Below the pieces are notes generated by a model. It ran no database searches. It was not told the origin of the DNA and was given only the letters and a program-made list of their open reading frames with translations. From Stenotrophomonas sp. UBA7346 (lineage in GTDB: Bacteria > Pseudomonadota > Gammaproteobacteria > Xanthomonadales > Xanthomonadaceae), in assembly GCA_002471015.1 (NCBI GenBank), contig DKPB01000073.1:1-47547 (forward strand): a stretch of DNA of 47,547 nt. The letters run 5' to 3'. The position numbers were made by a program, and so were the translations under genes. This document shows, piece by piece, positions 39,793 through 47,547 of this stretch (within the stretch, counting starts at the first letter, position 1; each line of letters begins with the position of its first letter).

Positions 39793-41769
39793 TTACTCTT
39801 TGAAAGGACGGATGGAATCGGCCACGACCCGTGCACCTTGCTGCAGCAACTGCTGCACCTGGGGGTCGGCCATGAAAACGGCTTCGGCCGCATGCTGTTG
39901 TTCACCGCGCTGACGGTCAGCGCGCTCGTGCAAGGTCTCGGCCTGGACGTTGCCGGTTTCAATAAGGATCTTAGGCGTGCTGCCCAAGGCCTGCGACAGG
40001 GCTTGCGCCAGCGCATTCAAGGCGCGCTCAGACTGCAGGTACTCAAAGCCCGGCATCAACGCCAGCCGCAGCACGCCGTGCTGGAAACTGACGAAGGCCG
40101 CGTTGGCTGCCAGCTCGCGCGAAGGGCCGCTCAGGCCACTGTCGGCAACCAGATCCAGCCACTGCTCGGCATCGTTCAAGGCACGCCCGGCCTGCGTGGC
40201 AGGCGCCGGCTCGATGGCGATGCCGGTGGGGCGCGCCGCTGCAGCGGGCTGCTCCGGCGCCGCTGCGGGCGCGGGCGTGTCGATCACGGGCGGTGACGGC
40301 TCAGGCATCGCCATTTCGGCGGCCATGGCCTCGTCACGTGCAGTCGCCTCGGCGGCCTCGACCGCCCACGGCGGCAGGTCCTCGTCGGCGGCGGCCGGTT
40401 TGGTGGCCTCGGCCGGGGCAGAGGCTGCGACCGGTGCAGGCTCGGATTCTGGCTGGGGCTGCGGTGCGGCGGATGCCACCGGTTCCGGCGCGATCTGCTG
40501 CGCCGCGACCGGTGCCGGTTCGGGCGCTGGCTTGTGCATTGCAGGTGTATCCACAGCCGCTGCCACCTGCGCGGCTTCAACCGGCTTGGCCGCCGTCTGC
40601 GCACCAGCGGCAACCGGCGCGGCCGGGCTGTTTCCACCCACACCTGCACCCGCTGCCGGGGCGGCACCTTCCGGCACCATCGGCACCGCGCCTGCCGGGC
40701 GGAACGCCAGCATGCGCAGCACGGTCATTTCAAAGCCCGCACGCGGGCTGGGCGCCAGGTGCAGGTCGCGCCGGCCACCGAGCGCCATCTGGTACCAGAG
40801 CTGCACCACTTCCGGGCGCAGGCGCTGGGCAAAGGCCACCGCATCCACGCCCTCGCCCGGCACCTCGGTGCCCGGTACCAGCTGCTGCACCTGGATGCGG
40901 TGCAGGCCTTCGGCCAGGGCATCCAGCACCCCGCTCCAGTCCGGCGAGAAGTCGGCCAGGGTCGCCACCACCTGCAGCAGGCGGGCGCCATCCCCTTCGG
41001 CCAGGGCGTCCAGCATGGCCGCCACCTGGGTGCGGTCCACCGTGCCCAGCATGGCGCGCACCACGTCATCACGCAGCGCGCCACCGGCATAGGCAATGGA
41101 CTGGTCCAGCAACGACAAACCGTCGCGCAGCGAGCCGTCGGCCGCACGCGCCAGCTGCACGATGGCACTGTCGTCGAACTCGATCTGCTCGGCGCCGAGG
41201 ATGCGCGTCATCTGCCCGCGGATCTGTTCCTCGTCCAGTCGCTTGAGGTTGAACTGCAGGCAGCGGCTGAGCACCGTGACCGGCAGCTTCTGCGGGTCGG
41301 TGGTGGCCAGCAGGAACTTCACGTGCTCCGGCGGCTCTTCCAGCGTCTTCAGCAGCGCATTGAACGCCGCCTTGGAGAGCATGTGCACTTCGTCGATCAG
41401 GTAGACCTTGTACTGCCCGCGCGAGGGCATGTACTGGGCGTTCTCGATCACCTCGCGCACGTCATCCACACCGGTATTGGACGCGGCATCGATTTCCAGC
41501 AGGTCGATGTAGCGGCCGGCATCGATGTCCAGACAGGCCCGGCACTGACCGCAGGGATCGGCACTGGTGCCCTGCTCGCAGTTCAGCGATTTGGCGAAGA
41601 TGCGGGCAATGGTGGTCTTGCCGACACCGCGGGTGCCGGTAAACAGGAAGGCGTGGTGGACGCGGCCACTGTCGAGCGCATTGCTGAGCGCACGGACCAC
41701 GTGTTCCTGGCCCACCAACTCGGCAAAACGCTTCGGACGCCACTTGCGGGCAAGGACGAGATAGGACAT
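39793..41769 (-). CDS. dnaX: DNA polymerase III subunits tau and gamma
   Basis: A 658-residue clamp-loader subunit. Walker A is GTRGVGKT at 45-52, four zinc cysteines (C64, C73, C76, C79) follow, and DEVHMLSKAAFNALLKTLEEPPEHVKF is the Walker B region. Residues about 365-530 are a long Ala/Pro-rich linker before the tau C-terminal domain. I see no A6-G slippery run as used in E. coli for making gamma, so a shorter gamma form is not predicted. Confidence 0.96.
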   Translation of the reverse strand: MSYLVLARKWRPKRFAELVGQEHVVRALSNALDSGRVHHAFLFTGTRGVGKTTIARIFAKSLNCEQGTSADPCGQCRACLDIDAGRYIDLLEIDAASNTGVDDVREVIENAQYMPSRGQYKVYLIDEVHMLSKAAFNALLKTLEEPPEHVKFLLATTDPQKLPVTVLSRCLQFNLKRLDEEQIRGQMTRILGAEQIEFDDSAIVQLARAADGSLRDGLSLLDQSIAYAGGALRDDVVRAMLGTVDRTQVAAMLDALAEGDGARLLQVVATLADFSPDWSGVLDALAEGLHRIQVQQLVPGTEVPGEGVDAVAFAQRLRPEVVQLWYQMALGGRRDLHLAPSPRAGFEMTVLRMLAFRPAGAVPMVPEGAAPAAGAGVGGNSPAAPVAAGAQTAAKPVEAAQVAAAVDTPAMHKPAPEPAPVAAQQIAPEPVASAAPQPQPESEPAPVAASAPAEATKPAAADEDLPPWAVEAAEATARDEAMAAEMAMPEPSPPVIDTPAPAAAPEQPAAAARPTGIAIEPAPATQAGRALNDAEQWLDLVADSGLSGPSRELAANAAFVSFQHGVLRLALMPGFEYLQSERALNALAQALSQALGSTPKILIETGNVQAETLHERADRQRGEQQHAAEAVFMADPQVQQLLQQGARVVADSIRPFKE

Positions 41770-41843
41770 CAGGCAACCGTCTTCATCTGAAGCCCCATTG
41801 TGCCATGCCCTGCCCGTCCGCCAGCACCCTGTTCAGGGGGTGC

Positions 41844-41870
41844 TTGTGGCCGGCGCCCAGTCACTATAGA
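41844..41870 (+). promoter_or_regulatory. Promoter of tRNA-Ser
   Basis: TTGTGG (41844-41849) and TATAGA (41865-41870) are separated by 15 bp, about 38 bp before the tRNA gene. Spacing is a little short; reading CTTGTG as the -35 gives 16 bp. Confidence 0.6.
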
Positions 41871-41908
41871 ATCTGCGCCCCTGCTGAGGCATTAGCGCGG
41901 CAGGATCC

Positions 41909-42001
41909 GGAGAGGTGTCCGAGTGGTTGAAGGAGCACGCCTGGAAAGTGTGTAAGCGTCTAAACCGCGCTTCGGGGGTTCGAATCCCCCTCTCTCCGCC
42001 A
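41909..42001 (+). tRNA. tRNA-Ser (anticodon GGA)
   Basis: A class II tRNA of 93 nt with encoded CCA. The acceptor stem is GGAGAGG with TCTCTCC, the anticodon loop CTGGAAA (anticodon GGA at 41943-41945) is closed by CACGC/GTGTG, a long variable arm follows, and the T-loop is GGTTCGAATCC. It reads UCC and UCU. It marks the left border of the accessory island. Confidence 0.96.
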
Positions 42002-42096
42002 GATATCCAATAGGTAGTGGCTCCGGCCAAGCAGTTCCGGAACTACCCTACTAAAAGACCTACTACGCCTGATGTGCTGGGCTATGTAAGCGAGAA

Positions 42097-42121
42097 GGCC
42101 ACCCGAAGGGGTGGCCTTTTT
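42097..42121 (+). terminator. Terminator downstream of tRNA-Ser
   Basis: GGCCACCC-GAAG-GGGTGGCC followed by TTTTTG: an 8-bp stem and a T run, about 95 bp after the tRNA. It isolates the island genes from the tRNA transcript. Confidence 0.9.
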
Positions 42122-42189
42122 GTTTTCTGTCGCAGCCTGTGAGACACAGCTCCGCTACAACACGCCCTTCAATCAACGAGGAGGGCAAC

Positions 42190-42492
42190 ATGGCTAAGTG
42201 GGCGGACTACGGCATTTCGGCGGTTCGGTACAACGCGGCGCATACGCACATCGACCGCGTTCGGGCGCATCAGGACAACGGAGACACGATTGGGGCCGGA
42301 ACGGAGTACGACCGTGCCACCATCGTCAAAGCGATCAAGGACGGGGTCACGTTCGTGACCATCGTTTCGAGTGGCGGAAACTGGCAGAAGGGCCAGCCGG
42401 TTTACATCATCAAGGTCAACGGCGTCGAATACATTAAGACCGTGGACAACGGGCAGGCCCGGGACAATCTCGAAAACCTGCCGGAGTTCTGA
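42190..42492 (+). CDS. DUF3892 protein
   Basis: A 100-residue protein with the DUF3892 pattern: an N-terminal ISAVRYNAAHTHIDRVRAH, a middle DRATIVKAIKDGVTFVTI, and the C-terminal VNGVEYIKTVDNGQARDNL. No membrane segment or signal peptide. GAGGAGG lies 7 bp before the ATG at 42190 and decides the start over one at 42139. It stands 161 bp upstream of the cNMP-TIR gene on the same strand. DUF3892 has no established function; a link to the Pycsar pair is only suggested by position. Confidence 0.8.
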   Translation: MAKWADYGISAVRYNAAHTHIDRVRAHQDNGDTIGAGTEYDRATIVKAIKDGVTFVTIVSSGGNWQKGQPVYIIKVNGVEYIKTVDNGQARDNLENLPEF

Positions 42493-42621
42493 CGCAAGGA
42501 GGCCGCGCCTAGATGGGCGGCTTTTCTTCCCGGTGTAGGAGTATCCCGACGCCCCTGCGCGGCGTTCTCTGATAGCCCTACGTGCACCCCTTGCGCCCGG
42601 GCGAACTTGCCCATAGGTGCG

Positions 42622-42627
42622 CATAAT
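42622..42627 (+). promoter_or_regulatory. Candidate -10 box before the Pycsar pair
   Basis: CATAAT lies 27 bp before the start of the effector gene, in the 161-bp gap after the DUF3892 gene. A matching -35 at normal distance is not obvious, so this is weak. A short GC-rich stem (AGGCCGCGCCTAGATGGGCGGC region, 42500-42520) precedes it and could end the DUF3892 transcript. Confidence 0.3.
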
Positions 42628-42653
42628 GTGAATTCAAGGACAGGGGGCTGAGC

Positions 42654-43565
42654 ATGATTGAACGATTCCAAGGCGATGAGGGGCGGCGGCGCTTGGTTGC
42701 CGTGCTGGCGGAACATCGGTTGGTAGCGAACCGACAAGAGCTTGCGGAACAGCTTGTCGCCGCGGGCGAGTTGATGGAGGTTCCCGTCGGGACTGCCTTC
42801 ATCAATCAAGGGGACCAGACTTCGGACGTTTTCTTCATCATCGCCGGCAAGGTCGAAGTTCGGGTCAATGGCAAGGTTGTGGCGAACCGCTTCCCGGGCG
42901 ATCCCGTCGGCGAAATGGCTGCAATCGAACCCTCCCAGCCCCGGGCAGCATCGGTGATCCCCGTTGAAACAACCGTCTTGCTCAAAGTCAGCGAGGCCGA
43001 ATTCTCGGCGACTGCGGAGCAATTCCCCGACGTGTGGAGGCGGATTGCGGCAACGCTCGCCCGGAGGCTTGCGGAGCGAAATCGCCTAGTCACGGCCCAG
43101 CGCGAACGGGTGAAGGTCTTCATTGTTTCGTCTGCCGAAGCGTTGCCTATCGTGCGCCTCATCCGACAGCAGTTTGAGCATGACCCTTTCCTTGCCGTGG
43201 GCTGGGAGCAAGGTGTTTTCCGGGCCTCAAACTACACGCTTGAAGACCTAGAAGCACAGTTGGATGACTCTGACTTTGCGATTGCAGTTGCCCACAAAGA
43301 CGATGTTGTCATTACACGCGGCGACGAATGGCCGACCGTGCGCGACAACGTCATCTTTGAGCTTGGCTTGTTCATGGGCCGACTTGGTCGCCGCCGGGCT
43401 TTCCTAATGGAACCCCGCGAAGCAAATTTGAAGTTGCCCAGCGACATGGCGGGGCTGACCACCATTCCATACCGCTACGTGCCCGGGAATGACGCTGCGG
43501 CGTACATTGCTGCGGCGTGCGACCGACTCCGCGAACTGATTCTGGCTGCTGATGCGAAGGTTTGA
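42654..43565 (+). CDS. pycTIR: Pycsar effector: cNMP-binding and TIR-like domains
   Basis: A 303-residue two-domain protein. Residues 14-128 are a cyclic-nucleotide-binding domain: GKVEVRVNGK strands and the phosphate-binding cassette GEMAAIEPSQPRAAS at 86-100, with R97 in the phosphate-contact position. A linker helix follows. Residues 153-297 match the TIR-like domain of CAP12/Pycsar effectors: KVFIVSSAEA at the start, and RDNVIFELGLFMGRLG with E236 as the likely catalytic glutamate. Such effectors bind cCMP or cUMP and destroy NAD+, stopping phage growth. The cyclase gene follows after 3 bp. AGGGGG-type binding site about 8 bp upstream. Naming is by domain pair and context. Confidence 0.9.
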   Translation: MIERFQGDEGRRRLVAVLAEHRLVANRQELAEQLVAAGELMEVPVGTAFINQGDQTSDVFFIIAGKVEVRVNGKVVANRFPGDPVGEMAAIEPSQPRAASVIPVETTVLLKVSEAEFSATAEQFPDVWRRIAATLARRLAERNRLVTAQRERVKVFIVSSAEALPIVRLIRQQFEHDPFLAVGWEQGVFRASNYTLEDLEAQLDDSDFAIAVAHKDDVVITRGDEWPTVRDNVIFELGLFMGRLGRRRAFLMEPREANLKLPSDMAGLTTIPYRYVPGNDAAAYIAAACDRLRELILAADAKV

Positions 43566-43568
43566 TTT

Positions 43569-44267
43569 ATGGGACTCAAAAGCGATCTTGAAGACTGGTG
43601 CTATGACGTGTTTCGTAGCCAATGGGCTACGCGCGAAGGCACAAAGGTCCCGGATGAGGATTCGAGGCTAGGGCTGAAGAATGAGGCCATAGAGATTGAG
43701 GGGACTGTTTTGTATGCCGATATGGCTGACTCGACAGTCCTTGTGGACTCCAAGACAGCGGCACGCGCGGCTGAAATCTACAAAACTTTCCTGTATTGCG
43801 CGGCGAAGATTATCCGTGATCGCGGCGGAGTTATCACTGCATACGACGGTGATCGGGTAATGGCCGTTTTCATCGGAGACTACAAGAACACTAACGCAGC
43901 AAAAGCTGCCCTGCAAATTAAATGGGCGGTAAAGAACATCGTGATGCCGCAAATGAAGCGGATTTACACGAGCGATGATTACGAGATAAAGCACGTCACT
44001 GGCATTGATACTAGCAAGTTGTTTGTTACTAAGACGGGCGTTCGCGGTGCAAACGACTTGGTTTGGGTTGGGCGAGCTGCAAATCACGCGGCAAAATTAT
44101 CTGCGCTCCCTGCTACATATACCTACATAACGAAAGCTGTTTACGACAAACTCAACAATGAGGCAAAACTCAGTGATGACGGTCGTAACATGTGGGAAGA
44201 ACGAAAATGGACGGGCTTCAATAACTCCACAATTTATCGTTCCCATTGGGGTTGGGTCTTCAACTAG
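43569..44267 (+). CDS. pycC: Pycsar cyclase: class III pyrimidine cyclase
   Basis: A 232-residue stand-alone class III nucleotidyl cyclase. The first metal site is VLYADMADST with D51; the second is ITAYDGDRVMAVF with D95. The transition-state segment WVGRAANHAAKLSAL (166-180) has N172 but K176 where adenylyl and guanylyl cyclases usually have arginine. There is no sensor or membrane domain, as in PycC. Members of this group make cCMP or cUMP after phage infection. Only 3 bp separate it from the effector. AT content is higher than in the core genes, which suggests transfer. It ends tail to tail with the next gene with a 4-bp overlap. Confidence 0.9.
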   Translation: MGLKSDLEDWCYDVFRSQWATREGTKVPDEDSRLGLKNEAIEIEGTVLYADMADSTVLVDSKTAARAAEIYKTFLYCAAKIIRDRGGVITAYDGDRVMAVFIGDYKNTNAAKAALQIKWAVKNIVMPQMKRIYTSDDYEIKHVTGIDTSKLFVTKTGVRGANDLVWVGRAANHAAKLSALPATYTYITKAVYDKLNNEAKLSDDGRNMWEERKWTGFNNSTIYRSHWGWVFN

Positions 44268-44700
44268 AGGAAGATCCAGTGCGGCGATTCGCCCAGCAAG
44301 GACCGCGGCGCAAGCCGCCAGCCCCGGGAGGTCTGGATGCGCCCGGCGACGAGGCTATCCAGCGAATCGGGCTTCAAGCCGTACTCATCGCGCATTTCGT
44401 GTTTGGCCCGGGAGACGATCCGCCCGGACGCGACGTGCTGCCAGCGGTAGGTGCGTTTGTCACGGTTGAAGCCCCGCGCGCGCTCCCGGTAGGCGGGGTC
44501 CGCCCATCGGACCTTCATCTGCGCGGACATGCGCGCGCGGTAGTCGGGATCAGTCCATAGCCGGGCCATCGCTTCCCGCGTCGCCGTCACCTGACGCGAG
44601 ACAGCTTCCCCCGGCGCGGTCGCCCCGTCGCCTACGGCCTCATTCCCGTCCGCACCCGGGGAAGCTGATTGGTCAGGGCCTTCCGGCAGGGCGACGTCCC
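44264..44700 (-). pseudogene. Truncated homing-endonuclease-like gene
   Basis: About 145 codons on the minus strand, ending at 44264 and cut at the 5' side by the IS3 remnant at about 44700. It holds two NUMOD3-like DNA-binding repeats (LWTDPDYRARMS and RWADPAYRERAR) and a C-terminal helix-turn-helix (RTYRWQHVASGRIVSRAKHE, then a GW-containing end) like the intron-encoded nuclease repeat. The nuclease domain and the start codon are missing, so it is a fragment, probably from a phage or mobile intron. Confidence 0.65.
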
Positions 44701-45090
44701 CCCAAGATTGAGTAGCACAACGGTTTGGAGTCCAATCCTCAATGACAAGGAGATTGGACGTGAAGAAGCGCTTTACCGAAGAACAGATCATTGGCTCCCT
44801 GCGTGAGGCTGAAGCAGGCATGCCCATCAAGGATCTTTGCCGCCGGCTCGGGAGGATGCGCGGCTACTTCGGCTAATACATGCGTCGTTTATTGCCAGCC
44901 ACGGCATCTATGGTGCGCCCAGGATATTTCTTGACCTGCCGGACCGCGGGGAAACCTGCAGCAAGCACCGGAGTGCTCGCTTGATGCAGGAGTACGGATT
45001 GCGCGCATTGCATGGCTACCCCCACCACATTGACAGAGGGCCGACGCCACACCCACAAGCTGCCAAAGGCGCCAAGCACATGCTAGTTTC
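44700..45090 (+). mobile_element. Remnant of an IS3-family insertion sequence
   Basis: The left end and the first 30 codons of orfA are intact: AAGGAG, then GTG at 44760 and VKKRFTEEQIIGSLREAEAG up to CRRLG. A deletion then joins orfA to an internal part of orfB (LLRLIHASFIASHGIYGAPR, then LDLPDRGETCSKHRSARLMQEYGLRALHGY), which is read in another frame from 44837. The catalytic DDE part and the right end are missing. Between the homing-endonuclease fragment and the GH92 gene there is nothing else. Confidence 0.85.
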
Positions 45091-45119
45091 ACTACTTAGA
45101 CCGATCCAAAAGGTGCAGG

Positions 45120-47471
45120 ATGAAGCAGCTTGGCGCGACCCTGTTGGTGCTTGCAGCAACCGTAGCAACCTCTTCCCTGGCGCCGTCTTCGGCGATGGCG
45201 ACCTCGCCCGCCGCCAACGAAGCCGCCTACGCCGCCGTGAACCCTTTCATCGGCACCGGTGGCGAGGGTCATACCTATCCGGGTGCGACCGTCCCTTACG
45301 GCATGGTCCAACTGTCGCCCGATACCCGCATCCAGTCGCGCAAGAATGGTTATGGCTGGGCGGCGGGCTATCGCTATGACGACAACACCATCGTCGGCTT
45401 CTCGCATACGCATTTCTCCGGTACCGGCCATTCGGATCTGGGTGATCTGCTGCTGATGCCCACTACCGGTGAGTTGAAGTTGGAGCGCGGCGATCCGGAT
45501 CAGCCCTTGAGTGGCTACACCTCGCGCTTCAACCATGCCAGCGAGACCGCGCAGCCCGGTTATTACGCGGTGACCCTGGACGACTACAAGGTGCGCGCCG
45601 AACTCACTGCCAGCGCGCGCGTCGGCATGCACCGCTACGGCTTCCCGGCTGGCAAGCCGGCGCATGTCGTGCTCGATCTGCGCACCAGCATGTATGACTA
45701 CCCGGGCAAGATCCTGTGGTCGCGGGTGCGGGTGCGGGCCGATGGCACGGTTACCGGCTTCCGCGAGACGCGCGGCTGGGCGCCGGGGCGGCAGCTGTAT
45801 TTCGCGATGCGTTTCTCGCAGCCGCTCAGTGGCCATCAACTGCACGACACCGAGCAGGATGTGGCCTACAAGGGCTTCCCGCCGCCGGGCGAGAAGGATC
45901 CGTCGCAGCGCGCGCAGATCGAAGGCCGGCAGCTGGTTGCGGCCTTTGATGTAGTGCCGGAGGCTGGCAAGCCCTTGCTGGTGAAGGTGGCGATCTCGCC
46001 GGTCAGCGAGGAAGGTGCGATTGCCAACCTGGATGCGGAAGCGCCGGGCTGGGATTTCGATGGCATGCGCGCTGCCGCCAAGCAGCAATGGAGCGAGGCC
46101 TTGGGCGCGGTGGAGGCGCAGGGCAGCGCGGACGAACGCACCCGCTTCTATACCGCGCTGTACCACACCCTGCTTGGGCCAACCTTGTTCATGGATAGCG
46201 ATGGCCGTTATCGCGGGCCGGACAACGCGGTGCATCAGGCCAAGGGCTGGACGAACTATTCGACGTTCTCGCTGTGGGATACGTATCGCGCCCTGCATCC
46301 GCTGGCCACGCTGGTGCAGCCGCCACAACGCACCAATGACTTCGTCAACTCGCTGCTGGCCTCACGCCGCGAAAGTCCTTACGGCGTACTGCCGGTGTGG
46401 TCGTTCCACGGTCTGGAGACCTGGTGCATGATCGGCTACCACGCGGTGCCGGTAATCGCCGATGCCTATATGAAGGGCATTCGTGGCTATGACACCGAAG
46501 AAGCCTTGCAGGCGATGGTGACCAGCGCCAACTACGGTCCGTATGACGGCATCGCGCAGTACCGCGAGCTCGGCTATGTGCCCATCGATGAAGAAGGCGA
46601 AGCGGCCAGCAAGACGCTGGAATACGCCTATGACGACTGGACCATTGCGCAGATGGCGCAGGACATGGGCAAGACCGATGTGGCGCGCGAGTTCAACAAG
46701 CGTGCGGCCAACTGGAAGCATGCATTTGATCCGGGTACCGGATTCATGCGGGCGCGCAAGCGCGATGGCAGTTTCCGCGAGCCGTTCGATCCCAGCGCCA
46801 GCGGTTACGGCACGGATTTCACTGAAGGCAATGCCTGGCAGTACTCGTGGTATGTGCCGCAGGATGTTGCCGGCTTGGCAGCAGCGCATGGCGGCAGCGA
46901 CAAGCTGCTGCAGCGTCTGGACGATGTGTTTGAAGCCAAGGTGGATCCGTCCATCTTCGCGCACATGGAAGACATCACTGGGCTGATTGGCTGGTATGCA
47001 CATGGCAATGAGCCCAGCCACCATGTTGCCTACCTGTATGCACATGCCGGGCAGCCGTGGCGCACGCAGGCGCGGCTGAAGCAGATCATGGACACGCAGT
47101 ACGCCGCCCGCCCGGATGGCTTGGCCGGCAATGATGACCTGGGGCAGATGTCGGCCTGGTATGTGTTTACTGCGCTGGGTTTCTATCCGGTTACGCCGGG
47201 TAGCAACCAGTACATCATCGGCCGGCCGTTCCTGCCACAGGCGACTTTGAACCTGCCGGATGGGAAGCGTTTCAGCATCATTGCTACTGGATTGGATGCT
47301 GCGCATACCTATGTGGGCTCGGTGAGCCTCAATGGCAAGCCGCTGGATCGGGCTTATGTGACGCATCAGGAGATTGTTGCTGGTGGGGAGCTGCGGTTTA
47401 CGATGCAGGCCGAGCCGAACAAGGCGTGGGCTGCCGATGGGGCGAAGCTGCCTTATTCGATGTCGCGGTGA
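45120..47471 (+). CDS. GH92 alpha-mannosidase
   Basis: A 783-residue exported glycosidase. The signal peptide ends near residue 28 (SSAMA-T). The N-terminal beta domain begins with VNPFIGTGGEGHTYPGATVPYG and QLSPDTR; the (alpha/alpha)6 domain carries YHTLLGPTLF, SLWDTYRALHPL, GYGTDFTEGNAWQYSWYVPQD, GNEPSHHVAYLYAHAG and GNDDLGQMSAWYVFTALGFYPV. GH92 enzymes are calcium-dependent exo-alpha-mannosidases acting on N-glycans or mannans in the periplasm. AAGGTG 7 bp before the ATG supports the start. Core-type base use, so it is outside the island. Confidence 0.95.
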   Translation: MKQLGATLLVLAATVATSSLAPSSAMATSPAANEAAYAAVNPFIGTGGEGHTYPGATVPYGMVQLSPDTRIQSRKNGYGWAAGYRYDDNTIVGFSHTHFSGTGHSDLGDLLLMPTTGELKLERGDPDQPLSGYTSRFNHASETAQPGYYAVTLDDYKVRAELTASARVGMHRYGFPAGKPAHVVLDLRTSMYDYPGKILWSRVRVRADGTVTGFRETRGWAPGRQLYFAMRFSQPLSGHQLHDTEQDVAYKGFPPPGEKDPSQRAQIEGRQLVAAFDVVPEAGKPLLVKVAISPVSEEGAIANLDAEAPGWDFDGMRAAAKQQWSEALGAVEAQGSADERTRFYTALYHTLLGPTLFMDSDGRYRGPDNAVHQAKGWTNYSTFSLWDTYRALHPLATLVQPPQRTNDFVNSLLASRRESPYGVLPVWSFHGLETWCMIGYHAVPVIADAYMKGIRGYDTEEALQAMVTSANYGPYDGIAQYRELGYVPIDEEGEAASKTLEYAYDDWTIAQMAQDMGKTDVAREFNKRAANWKHAFDPGTGFMRARKRDGSFREPFDPSASGYGTDFTEGNAWQYSWYVPQDVAGLAAAHGGSDKLLQRLDDVFEAKVDPSIFAHMEDITGLIGWYAHGNEPSHHVAYLYAHAGQPWRTQARLKQIMDTQYAARPDGLAGNDDLGQMSAWYVFTALGFYPVTPGSNQYIIGRPFLPQATLNLPDGKRFSIIATGLDAAHTYVGSVSLNGKPLDRAYVTHQEIVAGGELRFTMQAEPNKAWAADGAKLPYSMSR

Positions 47472-47529
47472 TTGATATTTGTGCTGTTGGGGTGCGTTGT
47501 TCGACGGCAGAAAGCACGCTTCGCGCTCC

Positions 47530-47547
47530 CCTCTCCCCAACCCCTCT
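47530..47547. repeat. Start of a CCCCTCTCCCC repeat at the right edge
   Basis: CCCTCTCCCCAACCCCTCT is the beginning of the repeat family at 22509-22543 and is cut by the window end. Confidence 0.5.

Noticed and set aside
39793..41769. Programmed frameshift in dnaX
   Set aside because: No A-rich slippery sequence is seen near the domain III border; the gene reads through in one frame.
42002..42096. An attachment-site repeat directly after tRNA-Ser
   Set aside because: I could not find the tRNA 3' end repeated in the right flank of the island, and the imperfect GTAGTGGCTCCGG / CCGGAACTAC pair is too weak to call.
42654..44267. CBASS instead of Pycsar
   Set aside because: There is no CD-NTase gene; the enzyme is a class III cyclase and the effector has a cyclic mononucleotide-binding domain and no STING or SAVED domain.

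Overview
The window is about 47.5 kb of GC-rich chromosome from a gamma-proteobacterium of the Xanthomonadaceae, most likely Stenotrophomonas. Three things point there: the gene content and order (yqgE-ruvX-pyrB, pilU-pilT-yggS-proC, pabB-mltG-tmk-holB-pilZ, the fab cluster, dnaX-ybaB-recR); the very high protein-level similarity pattern of this family; and many short palindromic repeats that begin with GTAG, of the type described as SMAG elements in Stenotrophomonas maltophilia. Most of the window is ordinary core genome. Genus is an inference; no 16S gene is present.

Layout. 51-1145: a small zinc-ribbon protein and a secreted TPR protein. 1153-4062: a repeat block, then pyrB, ruvX and yqgE on the minus strand and tag on the plus strand. 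4063-8796: repeats, the type IV pilus retraction ATPases pilU and pilT (minus), then yggS, proC and a DUF4426 lipoprotein (plus). 8983-10929: an unusual unit made of an ABC-ATPase fused to a dual-specificity phosphatase, followed by a roadblock-like protein. 11000-12870: soxR and a divergent MFS efflux gene around a perfect SoxR operator. 12912-15919: a two-gene unit for a DUF4105 membrane protein and a lipoprotein hydrolase. 16362-17453: low-GC accessory genes (DUF4304, a small cysteine-rich exported protein). 17771-28391: tRNA-Val, pilZ-holB-tmk-mltG-pabB, then fabF-acpP-fabG-fabD-fabH-rpmF-yceD, all on the minus strand. 28506-33765: maf/yceF and a three-gene glycosyltransferase cluster. 33800-38178: moxR, DUF58, transglutaminase and Slp-type lipoprotein, tightly overlapped. 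38379-41769: hit, recR, ybaB, dnaX.

The accessory island is at 42002-45119, directly downstream of tRNA-Ser(GGA). It holds a DUF3892 protein, a cyclic-nucleotide-binding/TIR protein and a class III nucleotidyl cyclase three bases downstream. The last two make a Pycsar (pyrimidine cyclase) anti-phage system. It is followed by a truncated homing-endonuclease-like gene and the wreck of an IS3-family element. A GH92 alpha-mannosidase gene closes the window.

How the genes work together: in the Pycsar pair the cyclase would make cCMP or cUMP on infection, and the TIR effector would bind it and destroy NAD+. Two arrangements deserve follow-up because I do not know a function for them: the ABC-phosphatase fusion with its roadblock-like partner, and the DUF3892 gene next to the Pycsar pair. 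I find no CRISPR array, no rRNA and no riboswitch.
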